From Phenylobacterium sp. (lineage in GTDB: Bacteria > Pseudomonadota > Alphaproteobacteria > Caulobacterales > Caulobacteraceae), in assembly GCF_004297125.1 (NCBI RefSeq), contig NZ_SCVD01000027.1, positions 1 through 39,983 on the forward strand: a DNA stretch of 39,983 nt. The letters run 5' to 3'. Below the pieces are notes generated by a model. That model had not been told where the DNA came from, did not search any database, and worked only from the letters and a program-made list of their open reading frames with translations. A program made the translations under genes and the position numbers. Shown here piece after piece: positions 30,707 to 37,199 of the stretch. Numbering within the stretch: position 1 is the stretch's first letter; each line of letters opens with the position of its first letter.

Positions 30707-32152
30707 TCAGAACAGGTCGCCCTGCGGGGGACCGTCGGCTTTCGGCTTCGATTTCGCCGGTTTCGGGGCCAGGGGCGCGCCGCCGGCCCCCTCGATCACC
30801 GCCTGGCGCGTGACCTTGTCGCCGAAGGTGATGGCCACCTCCTCGCCGCTCGCGAGCTGCGCCCCGGCATGGACCAGGGATCCGTCCGCCCGCGCCACTC
30901 GGGCGAACCCGCGCTGCAGCGGCCGGTCCGGATCGACTGAGGCGTAGAGCTTCGAAAGCCCCTCGAGCCGCTCGGACAGCCGTTCCAGCCGCCGCCGGAT
31001 CGTCGGCTCCAGCCGCACGGCCAGGCGGTCCAGCCGGTCCTTCTGCACCTGCTGCGGCCGTTGCAGCAGGAGAGGCGACAGCCGCGAGGCCACCCGCACC
31101 AGGTCGCGCTCGTGCGCCGCGGCGTTCTTCGCCAGCCCGGCGCCCAGCCGGCCGGAGACGATGTCGAACCGCTGCTCGGCCAGCCGGACCAGGTCAGGGA
31201 CGCGCTTCAGGGCCCGATCCGCGTGTTCGATCTTGCGCCGCCGCTCGTCCACCACCCGCCCGCCGCAGCGGTGCATCCGCGCGCCCAGGTCCGAGACCAG
31301 GGCCTTCAGCTCGGCCAGCACCGGCGTCGCCATCTCGGCGGCCGCCGTGGGGGTCGGCGCCCGGCGGTCCGAGACGAAGTCGATCAGGGTGGTGTCGGTC
31401 TCGTGCCCGACGGCGCTGATCAGCGGGATCACGCCCTCCGCCACCGTGCGGGCCAGGGTCTCGTCGTTGAAGGCCCAGAGGTCCTCCACCGAGCCGCCGC
31501 CGCGCGCCACGATCAGCACGTCCGGCCGCGGGACCGGCCCGTCCGGCGTCATGGCGTTGAAGCCCCGGATGGCGCCGCAGACCTGGGCGGCGGCGGCCTC
31601 GCCCTGGACCACCACCGGCCAGACGATCACCCGGCACGGCCAGCGGTCGCGGATGCGGTGCAGGATGTCGCGGATCACCGCGCCGGTCGGACTGGTGATC
31701 ACGCCCACCACGGCCGGCATCGACGGGAGCGGGCGCTTCCGCGCCGGCTCGAACAGCCCCTCGGCGGCCAGCTTCTGCTTCAGCCGCTCGAGCTGGGCCA
31801 GCAGGGCGCCAATGCCCGCGGCCTCCATGCTCTCGATGACGATCTGGTAGCGCGAGCCTTGCGGATAGGTGGTGATCTTGCCGGTGACGATCACTTCCAG
31901 GCCCTGCTCGGGCCGCACGGACAGGCCCCGCACGCTGCCCTTCCAGACGACGCCGTCGATGGCCGCCTTCTCGTCCTTGATGGTCAGGTAGACGTGGCCG
32001 TTGGAGTGGTGCGTGACCTTCGACAGCTCGCCCCGCAGCCGGACGAAGCCATAGGCGTCCTCCAGCGTCCGCTTCAGCGCGAACGCCAGCTCCGAGACCG
32101 AATAGGCCTTGGCGTTGCCGGTCTCGTCGGGAATCGGGGCGACGTCGGTCAT
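30707..32152 (-). CDS. xseA: Exodeoxyribonuclease VII large subunit
   Basis: A 481-residue protein with an N-terminal OB fold that binds single-stranded DNA (about residues 15-115: SVSELAFALKRTLEDAYGFVRLRGELSK, HVYLTIKDEKAAIDGVVW) and the exonuclease VII domain (PSMPAVVGVITSPTGAVIRDILHRI, VARGGGSVEDLWAFNDE), then a coiled coil. With XseB it degrades single-stranded DNA from both ends. Length is normal for the alphaproteobacterial form, which has a Pro/Lys-rich C-terminus. xseB is not in the window. It lies 33 bases downstream of the gcrA terminator, so it needs its own promoter. Confidence 0.96.
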   Translation of the reverse strand: MTDVAPIPDETGNAKAYSVSELAFALKRTLEDAYGFVRLRGELSKVTHHSNGHVYLTIKDEKAAIDGVVWKGSVRGLSVRPEQGLEVIVTGKITTYPQGSRYQIVIESMEAAGIGALLAQLERLKQKLAAEGLFEPARKRPLPSMPAVVGVITSPTGAVIRDILHRIRDRWPCRVIVWPVVVQGEAAAAQVCGAIRGFNAMTPDGPVPRPDVLIVARGGGSVEDLWAFNDETLARTVAEGVIPLISAVGHETDTTLIDFVSDRRAPTPTAAAEMATPVLAELKALVSDLGARMHRCGGRVVDERRRKIEHADRALKRVPDLVRLAEQRFDIVSGRLGAGLAKNAAAHERDLVRVASRLSPLLLQRPQQVQKDRLDRLAVRLEPTIRRRLERLSERLEGLSKLYASVDPDRPLQRGFARVARADGSLVHAGAQLASGEEVAITFGDKVTRQAVIEGAGGAPLAPKPAKSKPKADGPPQGDLF

Positions 32153-32180
32153 GCGGTCACGAAGCTAGGGGCGCGCGCCC

Positions 32181-32245
32181 AAAAAGAAAGGGGCGCATCC
32201 GGGACCTGAGGTAGCGCTTGGCCACTTCGGTTCCGGACGCGCCCC
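32181..32245 (-). terminator. Rho-independent terminator of gcrA
   Basis: On the minus strand GGGGCGCGTCCGG (32245 to 32233) pairs with CCGGATGCGCCCC (32202 to 32190) in a 13-bp stem with one G-U pair and a 30-base loop that contains a smaller hairpin, followed by TTTCTTTTT. It follows the gcrA stop by about 40 bases, so gcrA forms its own transcript and xseA is separate. Confidence 0.85.
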
Positions 32246-32284
32246 CCATCCCCAACGGATAGTCGCACCGCTCTCCAGCGGATC

Positions 32285-32791
32285 TCAGATGTAGCGGCGC
32301 AGGCTCCTGGCGAGCTCGGCGGCGCCGGACTTCTTCTTCGCCTGGGCCGGCTGGTAGGCGACCATGGCGTGTTCGTTGCAGTAGGGGCCGTGCTCTTCCG
32401 AACGGCGGCCGCAGAAGGTGAAGGTGTCCAGCGACGGGTCGCCGATCGGCCACTTGCACATGTGGGCGCCCAGGGTCAGCACGGTGGCCGTGCCCGGGGT
32501 CTCGTCCACGTAGCGCACCGGCGCGGGGGCCGGATGGGCCGCGGACACGGGTTCGGCGATCCGCCGCGGCGCCGAGGGCGACGCCTGCGCCGGACGGGCC
32601 GGACGCGGCGCCTTGAACACCGTGCGTTGCGGTTTCGAGGGCGTGGCGCGGCCCGAAAGCCCCAGCCGGTGCACCTTGCCGATCACCGCGTTGCGGGTGA
32701 CGCCGCCCAGCTGCTTGGCGATCTGACTGGCCGAGAGGCCGTCCTGCCAGAGCTTCTTGAGAAGTTCCACGCGTTCGTCAGTCCAGCCCAT
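32285..32791 (-). CDS. gcrA: GcrA cell-cycle regulator
   Basis: A 168-residue global regulator. The N-terminal DNA-binding helix-turn-helix is MGWTDERVELLKKLWQDG-LSASQIAKQLGGVTRNAVIGKVHRLGLSGRA, almost the consensus of the family. A proline/alanine-rich linker follows, then the sigma-factor-binding C-terminal domain (CKWPIGDPS, FCGRRS, YCNEHAMVAYQP). GcrA works with sigma-70 at promoters methylated at GANTC by CcrM and controls the cell cycle in Caulobacter. The ATG at 32791 has GGAGG 8 bases upstream; a longer frame to 32806 lacks a site. Its promoter must be in 32792-33007. Confidence 0.97.
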   Translation of the reverse strand: MGWTDERVELLKKLWQDGLSASQIAKQLGGVTRNAVIGKVHRLGLSGRATPSKPQRTVFKAPRPARPAQASPSAPRRIAEPVSAAHPAPAPVRYVDETPGTATVLTLGAHMCKWPIGDPSLDTFTFCGRRSEEHGPYCNEHAMVAYQPAQAKKKSGAAELARSLRRYI

Positions 32792-32931
32792 GGTCTCGCC
32801 TCCCACCCAGAGGGGCCTGGCCGCTCCGCGCCGCCAGGATCAATATCTTGTGGCGTGGGGCAGATCCGCCCCTCACCAACCACCATCAGTAGTAAACAAA
32901 TGCCTAAGACCCACAATAGGCGCCATGGCGA

Positions 32932-32940
32932 TCATCCACA
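32932..32940 (+). promoter_or_regulatory. DnaA-box-like site upstream of gcrA
   Basis: TCATCCACA differs at one position from the consensus DnaA box TTATCCACA, 141 bases upstream of the gcrA start. DnaA is known to activate gcrA in Caulobacter. A GANTC site (GAGTC, 32954-32958) lies nearby. No CtrA site (TTAA-N7-TTAA) is seen. Confidence 0.45.
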
Positions 32941-33007
32941 GGAACTAGATGTTGAGTCGGAATTGGGCGCCCTTGCGCCATGGCGTCGCACAGCGCACAT
33001 CTCGGCC

Positions 33008-33826
33008 ATGCGAGACCTGCCCATCGCCGAAGTCGTCCTTCCCCCGCAGCCGCGCGCCTATCACGGCGTCAACTGGGAGGGGCTGAAGACCCTCTACGTC
33101 CGGGAGGTGCGGCGCTTCATCAAGGTGGGCATGCAGACCCTGGCCGCCCCGGTGGTGACGGCGCTGCTCTACATGCTGGTGTTCGTGGTGGCCGTTGGCG
33201 GCGGGCGCGAGGTGCATGGCGTGGCCTACGGCACGTTCGTGGCCCCCGGCCTGATCATGATGCAGATCCTGTCGAACGCCTTCGCCAACTCCTCGTCGTC
33301 GCTGCTGCAGGCCAAGTTCAACGGACTGATGGGCGACTTCATGACCCCCCCGTTGACCCCGGGCGAGCACGTGGTCGGCTTCGGCGGCGGGGCGGCGACG
33401 CGCGGTATCGTGGTAGGCGTGGTCAGCATGGCGGCCGTGCTGCCGTTCGCCCGCCTTCCGATCGCTCAGCCCTGGGCGATCCTCTACTTCGGGCTCGGCG
33501 CGGCCTTTATCATGGGCTTCATCGGGATCATGGCGGGGCTGTGGGCCGAGAAATTCGACCACATGGCGGCGGTCACCAACTTCGTCATCATGCCGATGAC
33601 CTTCCTGTCGGGAACCTTCTACCTCGTGGAGCGGCTGCCGGAGCCGTTCCGTTCGTTCAGCCACTTCAACCCGTTCTTCTACCTGATCGACGGGTTCCGT
33701 TACGGGTTCACCGGCCAGGCCGAGAGCAACCTCGCCATCGGCGCGGCGATGACCGCGGTCCTTACGGTGGGCTTGGGCTGGGTGTGCCTGTGGATGTTCA
33801 GGACCGGCTACAAGATCAAGACCTAG
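33008..33826 (+). CDS. ABC-2 type transporter permease (orphan)
   Basis: A 272-residue inner membrane permease with six predicted helices and the ABC-2 pattern: LYVREVRRFIKVGMQTLAAPVVTALLYMLVF, GTFVAPGLIMMQILSNAFANSSSSLLQAKFNG (conserved loop), and FVIMPMTFLSGTFYLVERLPEPFRSFSHFNPFFYLIDGFRYG. Such permeases export polysaccharides or drugs, usually with an ATPase encoded next to them; none is in this window. The start at ATG 33008 lacks a clear ribosome site, so an earlier start is possible. Divergent from gcrA (216-base gap), and it overlaps the AraC gene end by 4 bases. Confidence 0.88.
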   Translation: MRDLPIAEVVLPPQPRAYHGVNWEGLKTLYVREVRRFIKVGMQTLAAPVVTALLYMLVFVVAVGGGREVHGVAYGTFVAPGLIMMQILSNAFANSSSSLLQAKFNGLMGDFMTPPLTPGEHVVGFGGGAATRGIVVGVVSMAAVLPFARLPIAQPWAILYFGLGAAFIMGFIGIMAGLWAEKFDHMAAVTNFVIMPMTFLSGTFYLVERLPEPFRSFSHFNPFFYLIDGFRYGFTGQAESNLAIGAAMTAVLTVGLGWVCLWMFRTGYKIKT

Positions 33827-34677
33827 GCCCGTAGGAGATCCGACGGGGTCACGCCCAGCAGGCGGCGCATCCAGCGCGCCAGGTGGCTCTGGTGGGCGAA
33901 GCCGGTCTCCAGCGCCACCTGGGCGATGGTCATGCCTCGCTCCAGCAGCAGGGCGCGGGCGCGCTGGACCCGGCGCTCCATGACGTAGGCATGCACCGAC
34001 TGGCCCATGGTCCGGCGGAACAGTGTGGTCAGGTGCGGGACGCTCATGCCGGCCACCTCGGCGATCTGGTTCAGCGTCAGTTCGCCGTCCAGGTTGGCCT
34101 CGACGAACTCCACGATGCGGCGGACCTGCGGCTTGGACAGCGTCTGGCGGCCGGCGAAGCCGACGACGGCGAAATTCTGCAGGAGGCGGGTCGTAAGCGC
34201 GGTGGCCAGGCTGTCGGCGTAGATCCGTCCGGCCGGGGCGGGCGCTTGGAGTTCCGCCATCAGGGCGCGCACGACGTGTTCCACCAGAGGGTCGCGGCCC
34301 CCGATCTTCGGCGCGAGCTCCGCGCGGCCGCCCGGAAGCGCGAGCGCTTCGGCGGTCGAGGTCAGGAGACTGGGCGCGAGGCGGACCGAGACCATGTCGC
34401 AGGGCGCATGGTCCTCCCAGACCCCGGAGGCTCCGCCCGGGACCAGATCGAAGTCGTAGGGGCTCTGGACGCGATACTGCCCGACGCCTTCACAGCTGCA
34501 GTCCGTCGGCACCGCGGGCGTGAGGTAGAAGATCACCCGGTGGTCGGTCATGGCCTGTCCGGGATAGCGGCCCGGCGTCGCGTGGACTTCCATGGCCGCC
34601 AGCGGACCCCATTGGCGCTGGCGACCGAAGGTCAGGCGTGGCGGCTCGACGCTGGTGAACTTGAACGGGTAGGTCAT
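33823..34677 (-). CDS. AraC family transcriptional regulator
   Basis: A 284-residue regulator with an N-terminal sensing region and a C-terminal AraC domain (about 180-284) with two helix-turn-helix motifs (LTLNQIAEVAGMSVPHLTTLFRRTMGQSVHAYVMERRVQRARALLLERG, IAQVALETGFAHQSHLARWMRRLLGVTPS). Start ATG 34677 has AGGAT 6 bases upstream and is better than an ATG at 34704. It is divergent from a membrane protein gene, with an 11-bp direct repeat in the gap. It likely activates that gene, and possibly the LysR operon. Ligand unknown. Confidence 0.92.
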   Translation of the reverse strand: MTYPFKFTSVEPPRLTFGRQRQWGPLAAMEVHATPGRYPGQAMTDHRVIFYLTPAVPTDCSCEGVGQYRVQSPYDFDLVPGGASGVWEDHAPCDMVSVRLAPSLLTSTAEALALPGGRAELAPKIGGRDPLVEHVVRALMAELQAPAPAGRIYADSLATALTTRLLQNFAVVGFAGRQTLSKPQVRRIVEFVEANLDGELTLNQIAEVAGMSVPHLTTLFRRTMGQSVHAYVMERRVQRARALLLERGMTIAQVALETGFAHQSHLARWMRRLLGVTPSDLLRA

Positions 34678-34757
34678 GGATCCTGCCTGAGCCTGCAAGA
34701 GCAACGCGAGACCCCAACGAAGTCAAAGCCCAAGCGACAAGCGGTCGATCGCGATCA

Positions 34758-34788
34758 TCGGAACGTGCTCTGAGTCCTCGGAACGTGC
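34758..34788 (+). promoter_or_regulatory. Paired direct repeat, probable AraC activator site
   Basis: TCGGAACGTGC occurs twice, at 34758-34768 and 34778-34788, exactly 20 bases from start to start (two helical turns). Two direct half-sites on one DNA face is the classic layout for AraC-family activators. It lies 81 bases from the AraC start and 55 bases from the membrane protein start. Confidence 0.65.
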
Positions 34789-34842
34789 GCGACCCGCGAC
34801 GCGGGGCGACGGCAACGTCCGGTCGTTGCTGGAGGACCCCTC

Positions 34843-35337
34843 ATGACCGCCGCCGCCGCCTCGCCGATCGCCGCCCCATCGGGGCGGGACACGCTTTCGC
34901 GCATCTTGGTGGCGGGTCTCGCCGGCGGCGGGGTCGACCTCCTCTATGCCAGCGGCGTGGCGCTCGCGAACGGCAATCCCGTCACGAGCCCCTGGCGATC
35001 GGTGGCCAGCGGCTGGATCGGCCGCGAAGCCGCGCAGGGCGGGCCCGGGATCATCGCGCTGGGCCTGGCGACCCACTTCGGCATCGCGACCTGCATGGCC
35101 GCGGCCTATGTTCTGCCGGCGCGCCGCATCGCCTTCGTGGTCGATCGGCCCTGGGTCGCGGCCGTGCTCTACGGCTTGATCCTCTACGCGGTCATGTACC
35201 TGGGTGTCCTGCCGCTGCGCTGGCCCGAGGTCTTCCCGAGGTGGGACGGGGTGAGGTCGGCGTTCGACGTCCTGGCCCACGTCGGCGTGGCGCTGGCCAT
35301 CGCCGGGGTGGCCGCACGGCCGGCGAGGATCCGATGA
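34843..35337 (+). CDS. Membrane protein of unknown function, divergent from AraC
   Basis: A 164-residue protein with four predicted transmembrane helices (about 18-42, 66-90, 100-125 and 137-158). Conserved-looking parts are GLAGGGVDLLYASGVALANG and WVAAVLYGLILYAVMYLGVLPLR. I cannot name the family securely (some YagU/DUF1440-like membrane proteins have this shape). GGAGG is 9 bases upstream of the ATG. It is followed 28 bases later by the LysR gene and may be the first gene of that operon. It is the probable target of the AraC protein. Confidence 0.75.
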   Translation: MTAAAASPIAAPSGRDTLSRILVAGLAGGGVDLLYASGVALANGNPVTSPWRSVASGWIGREAAQGGPGIIALGLATHFGIATCMAAAYVLPARRIAFVVDRPWVAAVLYGLILYAVMYLGVLPLRWPEVFPRWDGVRSAFDVLAHVGVALAIAGVAARPARIR

Positions 35338-35365
35338 TCCTTCGCGGTCTCGTGGGAGGGGCGCG

Positions 35366-36289
35366 ATGAAGCGCGGCGCCGACGCCTCCGCAGCCCAGGA
35401 CATCGCCGCCCTGCGTTCCGCGCTGATGGTGCGCGAGCACCTGGGTTTCCGCCGCGCCTCCGAGGTGCTGGGCGTCAACCCCTCGGTCCTTTCGCGCCGC
35501 GTGCTCGCACTGGAGGACGCGCTGGGCGTCTCGCTGTTCCAGCGCTCGTCGGGTGGCGCACGGCCGACTGGCGCGGGCGAGCGGTTCCTGACCGAGGTCG
35601 AGCGCGCCCTGGATCTTCTGGCCAAGGCCGCTGTGAGGGCCGGCGCCGCCGGGCGCGGCGAAGTGGGCCGCCTGCGGCTCGGCCACGTCTGGCCGGTGAC
35701 GGCCGGCCCGGCGGAAGCCCTGCTGCGGGCCTACCGCCGCTCGGCCTGCGACGTGGAACTGGAGCTGCGCGGCGGATCGGCCGCCGAGCTGGTGGCCGCC
35801 GTGCTCGACCGCGAACTCGATGCCGTGCTGATCGATGTGGAGGACGCGCCGCCCGGCCTGGACCGCCTGCCGCTGTGGGCCGAGCCCTGGCTGATCGCCC
35901 GCTCCCTGGAAGCTCCCGACGAACCCCTGGGCCACGCGCCTGTGCTCTGCGCCGCCGGCGACGACTGGAGCCGCATCCAGCGGCTGGTGGCCGACCGCGG
36001 CGGGGCCCGGGCCGGCGTCCGCGTCCAGATGACCTCGCACGACGGGGTGCTCAGCCTGGTGGCGGCCGGAGTCGGCCACGCCATCGTCCCGCAGTCCGTG
36101 GCCCAGTCGACCCGCGCCAGCGTCGCCTTCGCGCCCCTCCCGGGCGCGGCGGGATCCCTGCGGATGACCGCCGCCTGGCGCAACGACCACGACAACCCCG
36201 CGCTGCGGCGCTTCGTCAGCCTGCTGAGGGCCACGCCGCTCGAGTCCGATACGGTGGTGACGCCGCTGCGCGCGGGGTGGCGCGGATGA
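35366..36289 (+). CDS. LysR family transcriptional regulator
   Basis: A 307-residue LysR protein. The N-terminal winged helix is LRSALMVREHLGFRRASEVLGVNPSVLSRRVLALEDALGVSLFQRSSGG, slightly unusual but clear, followed by a periplasmic-binding-protein-like effector domain. GGGAGG is 6 bases upstream of the ATG. Its stop overlaps the first ArsR start (ATGA). LysR genes usually lie alone and divergent from the target; here it is in an operon with two other regulators and a membrane protein. Effector unknown. Confidence 0.92.
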   Translation: MKRGADASAAQDIAALRSALMVREHLGFRRASEVLGVNPSVLSRRVLALEDALGVSLFQRSSGGARPTGAGERFLTEVERALDLLAKAAVRAGAAGRGEVGRLRLGHVWPVTAGPAEALLRAYRRSACDVELELRGGSAAELVAAVLDRELDAVLIDVEDAPPGLDRLPLWAEPWLIARSLEAPDEPLGHAPVLCAAGDDWSRIQRLVADRGGARAGVRVQMTSHDGVLSLVAAGVGHAIVPQSVAQSTRASVAFAPLPGAAGSLRMTAAWRNDHDNPALRRFVSLLRATPLESDTVVTPLRAGWRG

Positions 36290-36642
36290 GCGACCCCATT
36301 GGCGCGGCGCTGGACGCCCTGGGCGATCCGACCCGCCGTGACCTCTACGAGCGCATCCTGGCCCGGCCTTCGCGGATCGGCAGCCTCGCCGCCGCGGTGC
36401 CGGTGACGCGGCCGGCGGTCTCGCACCATGTTCGTGTGCTGAAGGAAGCCGGTCTGGTCCGCGAGGAGGACGGCCTGCTGGTCGCCGCCATCGAACCCCT
36501 GCCGCAACTGCGCATCTATTTCGACCGGCTGTGGTTCGAGGCCTCGGTGGGCGAGGGGTGGCTGCGCGAGCGCTTCGCCGTCTCCCGGCGGCTCCATGCC
36601 CTGGGGTCCGAGGACCCGCAGCCACGCTCGCGTACGGCCTGA
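36286..36642 (+). CDS. ArsR-like winged-helix regulator 1
   Basis: A 118-residue ArsR-type regulator: ALDALGDPTRRDLYERILARPSRIGSLAAAVPVTRPAVSHHVRVLKEAGLVREE is the winged helix. It contains no cysteine and has no metal site in the recognition helix or alpha-5, so it is not a typical thiol metal sensor. Its start overlaps the LysR stop (ATGA) and its stop overlaps the next ArsR start (TGATG), so the three are translated together. Some ArsR-like proteins sense small organic molecules or pair with SRPBCC proteins; no such gene is nearby. Confidence 0.88.
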   Translation: MSDPIGAALDALGDPTRRDLYERILARPSRIGSLAAAVPVTRPAVSHHVRVLKEAGLVREEDGLLVAAIEPLPQLRIYFDRLWFEASVGEGWLRERFAVSRRLHALGSEDPQPRSRTA

Positions 36643-36974
36643 TGGAGCCTTGGTCCAGCCTCGCGGCGGAGGCTCCGGCGGAGCTGCTCCGGGCGCTGGC
36701 CGACCCGATCCGCCGCCGGCTGCTGGAACGCCTGGTCTCCGGGCCGTCTTCCGCCGGCGAGCTCGCCCGCCGCCTGGGCCTGCCGCGCGTGAACATCAGC
36801 CACCACCTGGGCGTCCTGGCCGCCGCCGGCCTCGTCGAACTGCGCCAGCGGCAGGCTGTCGTGCAGCCCGAAGCCCTGACGCGCCTGCGCCGCTACTTCG
36901 ACATGGCATTGACCGCGGCGGCAATTACATTGCCCGGACCGGGGCAACCTGTGGCGATCACAACACATCGATAG
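36642..36974 (+). CDS. ArsR-like winged-helix regulator 2
   Basis: A 110-residue ArsR-type regulator: LLRALADPIRRRLLERLVSGPSSAGELARRLGLPRVNISHHLGVLAAAGLVELRQRQAVVQ. It also lacks cysteine. It is only partly similar to the preceding one, so they are not a very recent duplicate, and may form heterodimers. It overlaps the stop of the first ArsR (TGATG). The TonB receptor gene begins 225 bases later with its own leader, and may be a target. Function unknown. Confidence 0.88.
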   Translation: MEPWSSLAAEAPAELLRALADPIRRRLLERLVSGPSSAGELARRLGLPRVNISHHLGVLAAAGLVELRQRQAVVQPEALTRLRRYFDMALTAAAITLPGPGQPVAITTHR

Positions 36975-37079
36975 AAAAAGATCGGCGTCGATCGACCCGG
37001 AAACTGCTGTATCTCAGCATATTTCGTTCTCATGTCCGACGTGTTGCTTCCAGCGCATCGCACGTTGCTTTCGGGTCGA

Positions 37080-37108
37080 TTGACCCCTTTTGTCACGCAA
37101 ACGTAACT
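37080..37108 (+). promoter_or_regulatory. Weak candidate promoter of the TonB receptor gene
   Basis: TTGACC (37080-37085) followed 17 bases later by GTAACT (37103-37108), the only -35 hexamer of quality in the 225-base gap. The -10 is poor. Confidence 0.28.
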
Positions 37109-37159
37109 CGCCTTCACCTGGCCCCGTCTCGTGGGCCGAAACCTTCTTGTGGGGAGCGG

Positions 37160-37178
37160 GGCCGCCTCGTCGGCGGCC
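37160..37178 (+). other. GC-only hairpin just before the TonB receptor ribosome site
   Basis: GGCCGCC-TCGTC-GGCGGCC forms a perfect 7-bp stem with a 5-base loop, ending six bases before the AAGGGG ribosome site. It could protect the leader or affect translation initiation. Confidence 0.5.
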
Positions 37179-37199
37179 AGCGCGAAGGGGATTTTGATC

